From Heyndrickxia camelliae (lineage in GTDB: Bacteria > Bacillota > Bacilli > Bacillales > Bacillaceae_C): 64,000 nucleotides of DNA. Made by a program: the position numbers and the translations under genes. The stretch spans positions 62,001 to 126,000 of the forward strand of contig NZ_PIQO01000002.1 of NCBI RefSeq assembly GCF_002844575.1, in the 5' to 3' direction. This document shows, piece by piece, positions 17,634 through 26,635 of this stretch. A model generated the notes under the pieces. That model was not told the DNA's origin. It did not search any database and saw nothing but the letters and a program-made list of their open reading frames with translations. Numbering within the stretch: position 1 is the first letter of the stretch; every line of letters starts with the position of its first letter.

Positions 17634-17659
17634 GACTTACTTAAAAGGCAGAAAGTTCA
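17634..17659 (-). promoter_or_regulatory. ECF sigma promoter for the second UgtP-like gene
   Basis: Minus strand TGAAC (17659-17655), 17 nt starting TTTC, AGTC (17637-17634), 49 nt before the start codon. It lies just downstream of the phosphoesterase terminator. Confidence 0.8.
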
Positions 17660-17679
17660 TTTGATATTTTTCACATACC

Positions 17680-17706
17680 AAAAAAGAGGACTAAAATTAG
17701 CCCTCT
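17680..17706 (-). terminator. Terminator of the phosphoesterase pseudogene
   Basis: Stem AGAGGGCTAA/TTAGTCCTCT with one mismatch and a 2-nt loop, followed on the minus strand by six Ts. Confidence 0.8.
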
Positions 17707-17741
17707 CTAAAAAAATCAACTTGATTCAATAAAAGACATCG

Positions 17742-18625
17742 TTATTTCCAGATTCCTTGTATGGATGAAACATTTTTTGACTTTCCCAGAGGTTTTATTC
17801 CATACATATCTTCAATCGTGCGCAAAACTGAATAATGATCAATATAATTTGAATATTCCCCTGTTTTCACCATTGGCCCTACAAAAATCGTTGGAATTTG
17901 GTTCGGCTTTTTGAAATTATCCTCATCCCATGTCAAAATAAATAAACTATCATTTTTACTCGCCCATTGGATAAACCCTTGTAAATTTTTCTTTAACCAA
18001 GTATCTGCTTGCTTCACCGTACCATCATGCATATCATGTATTAAATTAGGGATGACAAAAGAAACGGTCGGTAAAAGATTATAGTTTTGCGGAAAACTAG
18101 TGAACGGTAAGTTATAACTTTTGGGTACATTAGAAAAATTCACCTATGGGCTATGCTTCCGATGGTAAGACTGTGACTTGCAGCCTTTAAAACCAACAGA
18201 AGGTAAATCTTCTGAATATCCGGCAAAGCTTTTTCCGACCTTTTTTAACGCATTTGCCAAATTATTAGAAGAAAAGGTATAAGGCAGCTATCACCTGTGA
18301 CTCCTTGTGTATCTCCAGAGAATAATGCAAGATAGTTGGGCTGGCTAGGATGTGCAATCCCATGGGAATTGGTAAATAGGACACCATGATCGGCAAGTTG
18401 ATTAATGTAAGGTGCATCTTTATTTCCAATAATTTGATTGTATGAGTGATTTTCCACAACCACAATAATAATATGTTTAGGCTTTGGAAGATTCCATTCA
18501 CTTTTAACTGGCTTTTTCGATTGTGAAACATTTTCATAATGATGCTGATTTTTCACCAAAAAAACTATAATACACCCTATTAGAACCAGTCCTATCAACC
18601 CGATGACCCATTTTACTTTCTTCAT
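17742..18625 (-). pseudogene. Broken acid phosphatase/phosphoesterase (PF04185 family)
   Basis: Remnant of a membrane-anchored alkaline-phosphatase-superfamily phosphoesterase (AcpA/PLC-like). The N-terminal piece has an anchor (VIGLIGLVLIGCIIVFLV), VVVENHSYNQI (metal-binding start) and HPSQPNYLALFSG (nucleophile region). It is then broken by a loss of about one base near 18283-18287, where AGCTGCC would need one more C to continue as PYTFSSNN. The restored frame runs on but meets an in-frame TAG at 18146-18144, where the family has Trp (SP-W-VNF). The last piece keeps ILTWDEDN, FVGPMVKTGEYSNYIDHYSVL and EDMYG. Two independent lesions argue for a real pseudogene rather than a sequencing error. 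Confidence 0.85.
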
Positions 18626-18733
18626 TGCTCCACCTTCTTGGATAAATTATATCGTTTTTTTATTATATATTCTCATTTACCTAATTTGAGTCAACCTACT
18701 ATCCATTTTTTGTTGTATGAGATAAATAATCCG

Positions 18734-18767
18734 ATAAAAAAAAACAGACCAATAAAATTGATCTGTT
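18734..18767 (-). terminator. Terminator of the DHA2 exporter gene
   Basis: Minus-strand stem AACAGATCAAT.../...TTGGTCTGTT followed by eight Ts, 8 nt after the stop codon. Confidence 0.85.
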
Positions 18768-18774
18768 TTTCCAG

Positions 18775-20304
18775 TTAATTTTCGGTTGCTTGTTTCACGA
18801 AAGTTTGTTTGGTTGTTTCCTGCGATATTTCTTCTCGATTCGGCTTCACACGTTTCATGAAGAAAGCAAGTATCAATGCAACAAGTGCAATACAAACAGA
18901 AACTTTAAAGGAATCATTAATTCCTTCCACCATTGCTTTCATACCCAAATGCTCTTTTAATGCAGCAATTTGTGCCGGGCTTTCCTGACCAGTAAGCTTT
19001 TTCGTAGCAGATGTAATTAAATTTGTTGCATGTGTTTCCGTGCGGTTTGACATTACCGTGATTAGCAGGGCAGAACCAATAGCACCAGATACTTGCTGCA
19101 ATGTATTGTTCATTGCTGTACCGTGCGGATTAAGCCGCTGTGGTAATTGATTTAAACCATTTGTCATGACAGGCATCATTACCATGGACATACCGAACAT
19201 ACGTGCAGTATATAATAGAATCAATTCCGTATACGTAGTGGATAGTGTCAAAGTACTAAAGAAATAAGTAGTAACAATCGTAATTGTCAGGCCGATTATT
19301 GCTAAAACTCTTCCGCCAAATTTATCAAACAGTTTTCCTGTAATCGGAGACATAAGGCCCATTAAAAGCGCACCTGGGAGTAACATTAAACCTGATTTCA
19401 ATGGAGAAATCCCTCTAATTGTTTGGATATACATCGGTAACAATAACATGGCAGAAAACATTGCCATCATTAATACAACAGAAATAGCAGAAGCTAATGT
19501 AAACATTGGATATTTATAAACACGAAATTCCAACATCGGCACTGGAATTACAAGCTGGCGCCAAATAAAGAGAATTAAAGAAAGACCGCCAACGATTAAG
19601 GTAATATAAACTTCTGGCGCATCCCAGCCTTTATCTCCTGCAGAACTGAATCCATAGAGAATTCCGCCAAACCCAATTGTGGATAAAATAAATGAGAGTG
19701 TATCCAGCTTTATTTCTACTTTTTCTTTTTTATCTTTCAATAGGAAAAAGGCAATAACTACAATAGCAATTGCAATCGGCATGACAATATGGAAAAGCAT
19801 TCTCCATGAATAGTGTTCCACAATCCAACCGGATAAAGTAGGTCCAATTGCAGGCGCGAACACCATAACTAATCCGAATAAGCCCATTGCTGCTCCTCTT
19901 TTCTCAATAGGAAAGGAAGTGAGCATTACATTCATTAATAGAGGCATCATAATAGCAGAACCAGAAGCTTGAACGATTCGTCCAGCTAGTAAAACCCAAA
20001 ATTCTGGAGAAAACCCTGCTAAAATCGTACCGATAGAGAACAAACTCATTGCCACTAGAAATAAACGGCGAACGGTATACCTTTGAATGAGAAATGCTGT
20101 GGCTGGTATCATAACCCCATTTACAAGCATATAACCGGTTGCAAGCCACTGCACCGTTGACATCGAAACATGAAAATCATCCTTAATGGAAGGTAAGGCA
20201 ATATTCAATAACGTTTCATTTAATATGGAAATAAACGCTCCAATTAGCAGGATGACAATAATCCCATACGGAGGTTTTTTTGTTTCTAATAAAGATGCGT
20301 CCAT
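18775..20304 (-). CDS. MFS multidrug exporter, DHA2/EmrB-QacA family, 14 TM
   Basis: 509-aa drug:H+ antiporter. About 14 hydrophobic segments; motif A-like loop near IQRYTVRRLFLVAM, motif B in LAGRIVQASGSAIMMPL (about 105-121) and motif C GLVMVFAPAIGPTLSGWIV (about 143-161) mark a DHA export protein. It is divergent from a TetR regulator with inverted-repeat operators between them, the layout of lmrAB, mdtRP and similar loci. The drug spectrum cannot be read from sequence. Confidence 0.9.
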   Translation of the reverse strand: MDASLLETKKPPYGIIVILLIGAFISILNETLLNIALPSIKDDFHVSMSTVQWLATGYMLVNGVMIPATAFLIQRYTVRRLFLVAMSLFSIGTILAGFSPEFWVLLAGRIVQASGSAIMMPLLMNVMLTSFPIEKRGAAMGLFGLVMVFAPAIGPTLSGWIVEHYSWRMLFHIVMPIAIAIVVIAFFLLKDKKEKVEIKLDTLSFILSTIGFGGILYGFSSAGDKGWDAPEVYITLIVGGLSLILFIWRQLVIPVPMLEFRVYKYPMFTLASAISVVLMMAMFSAMLLLPMYIQTIRGISPLKSGLMLLPGALLMGLMSPITGKLFDKFGGRVLAIIGLTITIVTTYFFSTLTLSTTYTELILLYTARMFGMSMVMMPVMTNGLNQLPQRLNPHGTAMNNTLQQVSGAIGSALLITVMSNRTETHATNLITSATKKLTGQESPAQIAALKEHLGMKAMVEGINDSFKVSVCIALVALILAFFMKRVKPNREEISQETTKQTFVKQATEN

Positions 20305-20321
20305 CTAGTTACCCCTCTCTT

Positions 20322-20336
20322 TGGACTAATAGTCCA
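20322..20336. promoter_or_regulatory. TetR operator, site 1
   Basis: TGGACTAATAGTCCA, a 15-nt perfect palindrome apart from its centre base, 18 nt upstream of the exporter start codon. Likely bound by the adjacent TetR-family protein. Confidence 0.75.
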
Positions 20337-20446
20337 TTTTTTTATACTTTGATTATAACGCAAAGATTATATTAAACGGATTGCTCCCTTTTTGCAACAA
20401 AAAAATGCTCGTATTGTATAAAAAAATAAATTGCGATAGTATTGCA

Positions 20447-20462
20447 TTAGACTGGTAGTTTA
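20447..20462. promoter_or_regulatory. TetR operator, site 2 (partly conserved)
   Basis: TTAGACTGGTAGTTTA keeps the GACT-N2-TAGT core of site 1 and lies 22 nt before the regulator's own ATG. This suggests autorepression as well as control of the exporter. Confidence 0.5.
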
Positions 20463-20484
20463 TTATTATTTTTAGGTGATATAA

Positions 20485-21387
20485 ATGAATGACCGAAAAC
20501 AGCATGTAATCAAAATGGCTCATCAATTATTTATGGAAAAAGGATTCCAGGCTACATCCATTCAAGACATTTTAGACTTTAGCGGTATTTCAAAAGGAAC
20601 TTTTTATAATTATTTTTCTTCCAAAAAAGAATTGCTGATAGCCATTTTCAATTCCCTTCATGAAATTCTGGAGATAGAACGAAATAAACTTCTAATTGGG
20701 CAAGATCCATCTGATCAGGAGATATTCATTAAACAAATAGAGCTACAAATGAAATTGAATAAACAAAATAAGCTTTTTGCCTTATTTGAGGAAGTTTTGT
20801 TTTCAAATGATATGGACTTCAAAGATTTCTTAAAACAAATGCAGTTAAATCAATTGAATTGGACATTTTATCGCATGGTCGATATTTATGGTGATGATAA
20901 GAAACCATATTTATTGGATTGCACAATCCTTTTTACGGGAATGCTTCACCATCAATTTCATGTATTCTTTCATCAAAAGCAACCTGGTTTGACTATTCAA
21001 CGGATTATACGCTATTGCATAAATCGTATATCCAGTGTGGTGGAGGAGGTCTCATCCGCTGGTGAACAATTGCATGATCCGCGTTTAATAGAAGAATGGT
21101 TTCCAACCAATAAAAGGATGAAAAATCAAAAAAAGCTCGAGCAAGCTTTAACCAATTTAAAGAGAATTGTTAGGAAAGAGTGTCCAAATGAAAAACAACA
21201 GTTAAAATGGATGGAGTTGCTTGATTTTCTTCAGGAGGAAGTCCTTCATTCCAAACAGCCTCGTGTGTACCTGGTGGAAAGCGCATTGGATTCCTTAGTG
21301 GAGGATCCATGCAAAGTAATGAAAAAGGAACTTCATACAATAATTAATCTCATTCACCAATATATCCATCAAAATGATAGCGATTAA
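20485..21387 (+). CDS. TetR/AcrR-family regulator of the DHA2 exporter
   Basis: 300 aa, longer than the common 190-aa TetR. N-terminal HTH: MAHQLFMEKGFQATSIQDI followed by SGISKGTFYNYFSSKKELL (about 30-48), a textbook TetR recognition region. The remainder is helical with an unusually long C-terminal extension after about residue 190 (RLIEEWFPTNKRMKNQKK...). Divergent to the exporter with paired palindromes in the gap. The ligand is unknown. Confidence 0.9.
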   Translation: MNDRKQHVIKMAHQLFMEKGFQATSIQDILDFSGISKGTFYNYFSSKKELLIAIFNSLHEILEIERNKLLIGQDPSDQEIFIKQIELQMKLNKQNKLFALFEEVLFSNDMDFKDFLKQMQLNQLNWTFYRMVDIYGDDKKPYLLDCTILFTGMLHHQFHVFFHQKQPGLTIQRIIRYCINRISSVVEEVSSAGEQLHDPRLIEEWFPTNKRMKNQKKLEQALTNLKRIVRKECPNEKQQLKWMELLDFLQEEVLHSKQPRVYLVESALDSLVEDPCKVMKKELHTIINLIHQYIHQNDSD

Positions 21388-21389
21388 GC

Positions 21390-21414
21390 AAGCAGCCCCT
21401 TTGCTGCTTTTTTT
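21390..21414 (+). terminator. Terminator of the TetR gene
   Basis: AAGCAGC-N6-GCTGCTT followed by a T run directly after the stop codon. Confidence 0.85.
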
Positions 21415-21521
21415 ATTGGTAATTAAAAATGCAGCCACCTCATCACTTATGACAAAAAATGTATTATTTTATAAAAATTGCAGAGTATATAAATAATCTT
21501 TTCGGAAAGGAGATGAATACT

Positions 21522-21863
21522 ATGTTGAACAAAATGAAGGCAATCTTGATATTACCCTTGCTTGTAATGCTTGTGGCACTTCCTGTTCATGCTGAGCCAA
21601 TGACGAATACGGAATCGCAAAAACAAGTGGTAAAACTAACCAAACAACAAAAAGAAGAGTTAACAAAGATACATCTGGATTTACTAACAAAGCGAAAACA
21701 GCTGATTATGAAGTATGTAGAATATGGAGTAATTCCAAAGGAAAAAGGCGATAAGATGCTTAAAGGAATAAATGAGCATTATCAGGATATAAAAGAAAAC
21801 GGTCCCGATATGCATTGGAACAAAATGCATCATCACCACTGTCATCATCACCATAATGACTAA
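21522..21863 (+). CDS. Small secreted protein, DUF2680/YckD-like, with His-rich tail
   Basis: 113 aa from ATG at 21522, chosen because AAAGGAG lies 9 nt upstream; earlier in-frame codons lack an RBS. Signal peptide ILILPLLVMLVALPVHA with cleavage after AHA-like VHA (about residue 24). The mature part is a charged helical hairpin (KLTKQQKEELTKIHLDLL ... YVEYGVIPKEKGDKML) typical of DUF2680. It ends in HHHHCHHHH, a likely metal-binding tail. No function is established for the family that I can state. It is monocistronic with a strong terminator. Confidence 0.75.
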   Translation: MLNKMKAILILPLLVMLVALPVHAEPMTNTESQKQVVKLTKQQKEELTKIHLDLLTKRKQLIMKYVEYGVIPKEKGDKMLKGINEHYQDIKENGPDMHWNKMHHHHCHHHHND

Positions 21864-21880
21864 AAGATTGATTACATAAA

Positions 21881-21926
21881 AAACCAATGAAACCCCTTTT
21901 ATACAAATGGTTTCATTGGTTTTTTT
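21881..21926 (+). terminator. Terminator after the DUF2680 gene
   Basis: 14-bp stem AAACCAATGAAACC/GGTTTCATTGGTTT followed by a T run; A-rich on the other side, so it could work both ways. Confidence 0.9.
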
Positions 21927-21971
21927 GTAGTTAGTATAGGTCCTTTTTGTCGAAATTTTGTCAGGCAACAT

Positions 21972-21997
21972 TTAATTTTTTTTTTTTATACCGATAT
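21972..21997 (+). promoter_or_regulatory. SigD-like promoter for a chemoreceptor gene
   Basis: TTAA, 14-nt T-rich spacer, ACCGATAT, compared with the SigD consensus TAAA-N14/16-GCCGATAT. It lies about 58 nt before the ATG of the chemoreceptor. Confidence 0.62.
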
Positions 21998-22055
21998 AAA
22001 AAGTAGAATGAACTAGATAAAGGATATTTATACTGTTATAGGGAAGGGAACAAAG

Positions 22056-23789
22056 ATGAAATCTATTAAATCAAAAATTATTTGTACGACATTGCTCATG
22101 CTAGCTATACCTGCATTAATTATCGGACTAATCGGCTATACTCAGGCAAGGCAGCATCTCAATGATTTGGGTCAAACCAATTTAAAAAACGGAGTAAAAA
22201 TGGCCATTCAAATGATAAATGGGTTGAATGATGAGGTAGTTAAAGGCCATTTAACTTTAGAAGAAGCACAGGAAAAAGTAAAAACTGCTCTCATCGGTCC
22301 TAAAAATACAGATGGAACCAGAACGATTACTAACAAAACGGACCTTGGAAAAAACGGCTATTTTTTTGTGTTAGATAGTAAAGGAAATGAGCTTGCACAT
22401 CCTTCCATAGAGGGACAAAATGCTTGGAGTTTAAAAGACAAAAAAGGATACTATTATATTCAAGATTTAGTGAAAAAAGCAAAGTCCGGCGGAGGATTTG
22501 TTACATATGATTGGCAGCTTCCAAATGATAAAAATCATCAGGCAGAAAAAATAACCTACAGCGAAAGCGATCCAAACTGGGGATGGGTAATTTCGGCAGG
22601 AACTTATTCAATGGACTTTTACAAGTCTGCTGACACTATTCTCTATGTATTGCTCATTACATTGGCAATTGCCTTAATAGTAGGGATTATTATTACTCTC
22701 CTATTTTCTAAGCATTTGGCGGATCCAATTAAAAAGATTACCTTGCAAATGGGAGAAATGGCCAGCGGAAATCTTACCGCGGAAGTAACACAAACTAAAA
22801 GAAAAGATGAAATAGGTCAATTACAAACCTCTATGAACTACATGAAAGAAAAGCTTCGAGACATGATTCTTGATATTACGAAAGTATCTGATCATGTAAC
22901 TAGCCAAAGTGAAGAATTAACACAGTATGCAGATGAAGTGGGAATCGGAACAACCCAAATTGCCACTACCATGCAGGAGCTATCTAATGGTGCGGAAGAA
23001 CAAGCACACTCTGCAACTACACTATTAGAAAAAATGAGTGATTTTTCACAAACCATTATGCAAGTAGCAATACAGGGGGAAACGGTAAAAGAAAGCTCCA
23101 CTCAAATGTTGAATGTAACCGATGAAGGTAGTCAAAACATGCAGCAATCCGTTCAACAAATGCATGTAATAGATGAGAGAATTAAACAATCATTGGATAT
23201 GGTAAAAGGATTGGATAATAAAACAGGCCAAATCACTGATTTAGTGAAAGTCATTAAAGATATTTCGGAGCAAACGAATTTGTTGTCATTAAATGCAGCT
23301 ATTGAAGCAGCACGTGCAGGTGAACATGGAAAAGGCTTTGCCGTCGTTGCCGATGAGGTAAGAAAATTAGCAGATCAAGTTACTCAATCTATTTCCAATA
23401 TTACAACCATTGTGACAGATATACAAAATGAATCCAAACAAGTGGTAGACACATTGGAAGATAGCTATCGATTGGTAAACGATGGCACAAAACAAATAAA
23501 TATTACCGGCGAAACCTTTAATGATCTTAAAGATACCATTAAAGAATCAGGCAAACAGGTTGAAAATATGGCTGCAGCAATGTTCCAAGTATTGGATAAT
23601 ACAAAAGAAATCAATGAGGCTATAGATACCATTGCATCTGTGTCGGAAGAAACAGCGGCTGGCGTCGAGGAAGTTACCGCTACGACTGAGCAATCGAGCA
23701 GTTCAATGGAGGAAGTGGCAAAAAGCGCCAAGCGTCTGGAAGAACAAGCGACTAATTTAAATAATTTAGTTCAGCAATTTAAATTTTAA
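22056..23789 (+). CDS. Methyl-accepting chemotaxis protein with single Cache domain
   Basis: 577 aa. TM1 at about 8-28, an extracellular sCache_2 domain at about 33-185 ([18 protein letters not shown] and [12 protein letters not shown] are typical), TM2 at about 193-215 ([19 protein letters not shown]), HAMP to about 270, then the signalling domain. The CheA/CheW-binding hairpin tip reads [20 protein letters not shown] (about 411-430). sCache_2 receptors usually bind small organic acids. Its promoter is SigD-like, which implies a motile organism. The protein ends in FKF as common in Bacillus MCPs. Confidence 0.93.
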   Translation: MKSIKSKIICTTLLMLAIPALIIGLIGYTQARQHLNDLGQTNLKNGVKMAIQMINGLNDEVVKGHLTLEEAQEKVKTALIGPKNTDGTRTITNKTDLGKNGYFFVLDSKGNELAHPSIEGQNAWSLKDKKGYYYIQDLVKKAKSGGGFVTYDWQLPNDKNHQAEKITYSESDPNWGWVISAGTYSMDFYKSADTILYVLLITLAIALIVGIIITLLFSKHLADPIKKITLQMGEMASGNLTAEVTQTKRKDEIGQLQTSMNYMKEKLRDMILDITKVSDHVTSQSEELTQYADEVGIGTTQIATTMQELSNGAEEQAHSATTLLEKMSDFSQTIMQVAIQGETVKESSTQMLNVTDEGSQNMQQSVQQMHVIDERIKQSLDMVKGLDNKTGQITDLVKVIKDISEQTNLLSLNAAIEAARAGEHGKGFAVVADEVRKLADQVTQSISNITTIVTDIQNESKQVVDTLEDSYRLVNDGTKQINITGETFNDLKDTIKESGKQVENMAAAMFQVLDNTKEINEAIDTIASVSEETAAGVEEVTATTEQSSSSMEEVAKSAKRLEEQATNLNNLVQQFKF

Positions 23790-23850
23790 GAAAAGAAGTA
23801 AATTCATGATTTGTCAATTTTATGAAAATCTCCACTTTTTACGTTAAATA

Positions 23851-23859
23851 TGTTATAGT
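23851..23859 (+). promoter_or_regulatory. Extended -10 promoter for the antiporter leader
   Basis: TGTTATAGT is a near-perfect extended -10 with only a weak -35. Transcription would begin near 23866, giving a leader of about 70 nt up to the terminator. Confidence 0.5.
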
Positions 23860-23865
23860 GTAAGT

Positions 23866-23937
23866 AATTCAATAGAAATGACTCGGAGGAGCCTGTCACT
23901 AGGGATTAGTATGTCCCTTGGTGATGGGCTTTTTTTG
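23866..23937 (+). promoter_or_regulatory. Candidate cis-acting leader RNA with terminator, upstream of a CPA2 antiporter
   Basis: From the likely start near 23866 the leader contains AATAGAAATG (23871-23880) and GGAGGAGCCTGTCA (23885-23898), followed by a long hairpin (AGCC...AGGGA/TCCCT...GGGCT) and seven Ts, ending about 54 nt before the antiporter start. A second leader on the other strand at 26582-26635, in front of another antiporter-type gene, has AATAGGAACG and the identical 14-nt block ahead of a terminator. The shared block plus terminator suggests a transcription-attenuating switch, possibly ion-responsive. The alternative is that this is simply the terminator of the chemoreceptor. 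Confidence 0.5.
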
Positions 23938-23989
23938 TATTTTTTTATTAAAACAAAGAAAACTTATAAAACGAAAGGTGGAAATCGAT

Positions 23990-25141
23990 GTGTTAATTTT
24001 ACAAATAGCCATTATATTAATTGCCTCGAAAATAGCTGGTAGCCTAAGTGTAAGATTAGGACAGCCTTCTGTATTAGGGAAACTCTTAATCGGTATTGTG
24101 CTTGGCCCGTCCGTTCTTGGATTAGTAAAGGACACAGAAATCTTGGCGGAATTCAGTCAAATAGGCGTTATATTGTTAATGTTTATAGCTGGATTAGAAA
24201 CTGATATCGATGAATTTAAACGTACAGGCAAAGCGTCTACTTTTGTCGGTTTTGGAGGGATTATTGTTCCATTGGTTTTAGGGTATTTTGCAGGGATGAT
24301 TTTACATCTTAATATGATGGAATCAATATTTCTAGGTTTATTACTTTCCGCAACAAGTGTAAGTATTTCTGTTCAAGCACTCAAAGAAATGAACCAATTG
24401 AAAACGCAGGAAGGAACGACTATCTTAGGTGCAGCTGTAATTGATGATATAGTGGTCGTCCTTGCATTGGCCTTCTTAATGAGCTTTTCTGGTGGAGATG
24501 TTCATTTAACAACGGTAATACTAAAGAAAGTACTATTCTTTGCAGGAGCAATTCTTGTTGGCTGGAAACTCGTTCCTTGGTTTTTGCAAAAATTCTCCTC
24601 ATTAAAGATCTCTGAGACGGTGATATCATCCGCTCTGATTATTTGCTTTATTTATGCTTATTTAGCTGAATATACGGGAGTCGCTGCTATCATTGGCGCT
24701 TATATAGCAGGTGTCGCAATAAGTGTTACGAAATTCAAGCATGATATTTTTGAGAAGGTAGAAACCATCAGCTATTCTATTTTTGTTCCGATATTTTTCA
24801 CTTCTATTGGTATTACAGCCGAATTTTCAGGTATTACGAAAAATATTATGCTTATCGTATGTCTAAGTATTTTAGCTATCCTTACGAAATTAGTTGGGGC
24901 AGCCATTGGGGCAAAATTGGCCGGATTCGGCTGGAATAGCTCATTGGGAATCGGTTCTGCAATGGTCTCTCGTGGTGAAGTTGCCTTAATTATTGCTGCA
25001 ATAGGTTTAGAGACCAAATTGCTTAGTCAAGAAATGTTCGCGGTCATCGTAGTGGTAGTTCTTGTTACTACGATAGTAACTCCTCCCATGATGAAGCTAT
25101 TTTTTAAACGAAATACGGAAACAGAAACGAACGCTGCATAG
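23990..25141 (+). CDS. CPA2-family Na+(K+)/H+ antiporter
   Basis: 384 aa from GTG at 23990 (AAAGGTGG 8 nt upstream; the overlapping ATG at 23988 is in a dead frame). About 12-13 membrane segments and the Na_H_Exchanger pattern: LGQPSVLGKLLIGIVLGPSVLG (cut here for length) near 24-45, LMFIAGLETDIDEF near 67-80, and the core ion-site stretch AAVIDDIVVVLALAF near 148 with a DD pair. No TrkA-N/C domain is attached. It belongs to the NapA/GerN/YhaU-like group. Its leader resembles that of the ArsB/NhaD-like gene at 25216-26493, hinting at shared control by an ion. Confidence 0.88.
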   Translation: MLILQIAIILIASKIAGSLSVRLGQPSVLGKLLIGIVLGPSVLGLVKDTEILAEFSQIGVILLMFIAGLETDIDEFKRTGKASTFVGFGGIIVPLVLGYFAGMILHLNMMESIFLGLLLSATSVSISVQALKEMNQLKTQEGTTILGAAVIDDIVVVLALAFLMSFSGGDVHLTTVILKKVLFFAGAILVGWKLVPWFLQKFSSLKISETVISSALIICFIYAYLAEYTGVAAIIGAYIAGVAISVTKFKHDIFEKVETISYSIFVPIFFTSIGITAEFSGITKNIMLIVCLSILAILTKLVGAAIGAKLAGFGWNSSLGIGSAMVSRGEVALIIAAIGLETKLLSQEMFAVIVVVVLVTTIVTPPMMKLFFKRNTETETNAA

Positions 25142-25159
25142 TTGGTAAAACCAAGGTTA

Positions 25160-25198
25160 AAAGCAATGCTATTCGCATCGAATTGCATTGCTTTTTTT
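25160..25198. terminator. Terminator between convergent transporter genes
   Basis: Stem AAGCAATGC-ATTCG/CGAAT-GCATTGCTT with single-base bulges, followed by seven Ts on the plus strand; A-rich on the other flank. Confidence 0.85.
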
Positions 25199-25215
25199 AG
25201 AAATTCATTATTCTA

Positions 25216-26493
25216 TTAGAGATATCTAATATAAATATATACCATCGAAATCGCCACACTTATAAACATAATTGGCAGACCGATTAACGTATATTTGATA
25301 AAAGAAATTTTATATCCTTCTTTCCCTGCCATTCCAGCAACAATCAAGTTAGCACTGGCACCAATTAATGTTCCATTTCCTCCCAAACATGCTCCCAAGG
25401 ATAAGCTCCACCATAAAGGATTTAAATCGTGGATTCCAAGTGATCCCATCTGTTCAATTAGCGGAATCATTGTGGCAACAAACGGAATATTATCTACAAA
25501 AGCGGACGCTATGGCACTTAACCAGAGGATAAGGAACGAGGTAGATGTCTCATTTCCACCTGTTAAATGGATCGCATAAGTTGCAACTTTTGCAATCACT
25601 CCTGTTTCTACTAATCCTGATACGAGAACAAAGAGACCGACAAAGAAGAAGATAGTCGTCCATTCTACTTTTGTAAGAGCATTGTCCAAATAACTTTCTC
25701 CTACTAATATCAATAAAAGAAAAGCTCCCATTAACGCAATAGTCGCGGATTCTACCTCGATGATTTGATGGACAAAGAAACCGATGATCGTTAATCCCAT
25801 CACGGTTAAGGATTTTATCATTAATGTTTTGTCGGTAATTTCATCCTTTTCATTAAGATGCATGATTCGCTCCCTGACCTGATCTGAAACACGTAATCCT
25901 TTTCGATAGAAAAAAGCAAGTATTATCATCGTAACAATGATAATCACAAGAACAATAGGTGCTAAATTTGTAATGAAATCCATAAAAGTGATGGATGACA
26001 CCGCACTTCCAATCATGATATTTGGCGGGTCCCCAATCATTGTAGCGGTTCCGCCAATATTGGACATCAGTATTTCCGTAATAAGAAACGGCATAGGATT
26101 AATACCTAGCTGTCTTGTGATACTGAATGTGATAGGAACCATCAGCAGAACCGTGGTTACATTATCTAAAAAAGCAGATCCTACTGCAGTAATAATCGAA
26201 AGAACGATTAATATCCAAAGCGGTCGCCCTTTTACCTTTTTTGCAGACCATATCGCCACATATTTAAATACACCAGTTTCCGCGGTAATAGACACTATAA
26301 TCATCATACCAATTAATAGACCGATTGTATTAAAATCAATATGATGGATAGCAGTTTCTTGATTCACTATCCCTAAAAGAACCATTAGTCCTCCACCAAT
26401 CATCGCAATAATCGTGCGATGAATTTTTTCTGAAATAATGATTCCATAGGTTAGGAAAAAGATGATAATGGCATAAAGTGCTTCATTAGTCAT
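25216..26493 (-). CDS. ArsB/NhaD (ion transporter superfamily) membrane transporter
   Basis: 425 aa with about 11-12 TM segments in two repeats. Each repeat has a DN-containing membrane motif: SAFLDNVTTVLLMVPI (about 109-124) with NIGGTATMIGDPPNIMIG, and SAFVDNIPFVATMIPL (about 345-360) with LGGNGTLIGASANLIV. These are the signatures of the IT superfamily (ArsB, NhaD, P-protein/OCA2). NhaD-like Na+/H+ exchange is favoured over arsenite export because no ars genes are nearby, and the leader shares a motif with the CPA2 antiporter. Substrate remains open. Confidence 0.82.
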   Translation of the reverse strand: MTNEALYAIIIFFLTYGIIISEKIHRTIIAMIGGGLMVLLGIVNQETAIHHIDFNTIGLLIGMMIIVSITAETGVFKYVAIWSAKKVKGRPLWILIVLSIITAVGSAFLDNVTTVLLMVPITFSITRQLGINPMPFLITEILMSNIGGTATMIGDPPNIMIGSAVSSITFMDFITNLAPIVLVIIIVTMIILAFFYRKGLRVSDQVRERIMHLNEKDEITDKTLMIKSLTVMGLTIIGFFVHQIIEVESATIALMGAFLLLILVGESYLDNALTKVEWTTIFFFVGLFVLVSGLVETGVIAKVATYAIHLTGGNETSTSFLILWLSAIASAFVDNIPFVATMIPLIEQMGSLGIHDLNPLWWSLSLGACLGGNGTLIGASANLIVAGMAGKEGYKISFIKYTLIGLPIMFISVAISMVYIYIRYL

Positions 26494-26581
26494 AACACAG
26501 CCCCTTTTCTCACTAGACTTATCTTTCTAATATTTAAATAAAAACATTCGCTAAAAAGGAAATAAATTCCCTAAAAAACGC

Positions 26582-26635
26582 AAAAAAGGAGCCCTATATG
26601 ACAGGCTCCTCCAATAAAACGTTCCTATTTAATTT
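26582..26635 (-). promoter_or_regulatory. Candidate cis-acting leader RNA with terminator, upstream of the ArsB/NhaD-like gene
   Basis: On the minus strand a promoter (TTGCAG, 17 nt, TACCAT; 26670-26642) precedes a leader with AATAGGAACG, then GGAGGAGCCTGTCA (26612-26599). The AGGAGCC within it pairs with GGGCTCCT and is followed by six Ts, forming an intrinsic terminator about 90 nt before the start codon. The 14-nt block is identical to that in the leader at 23866-23937. Confidence 0.5.
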
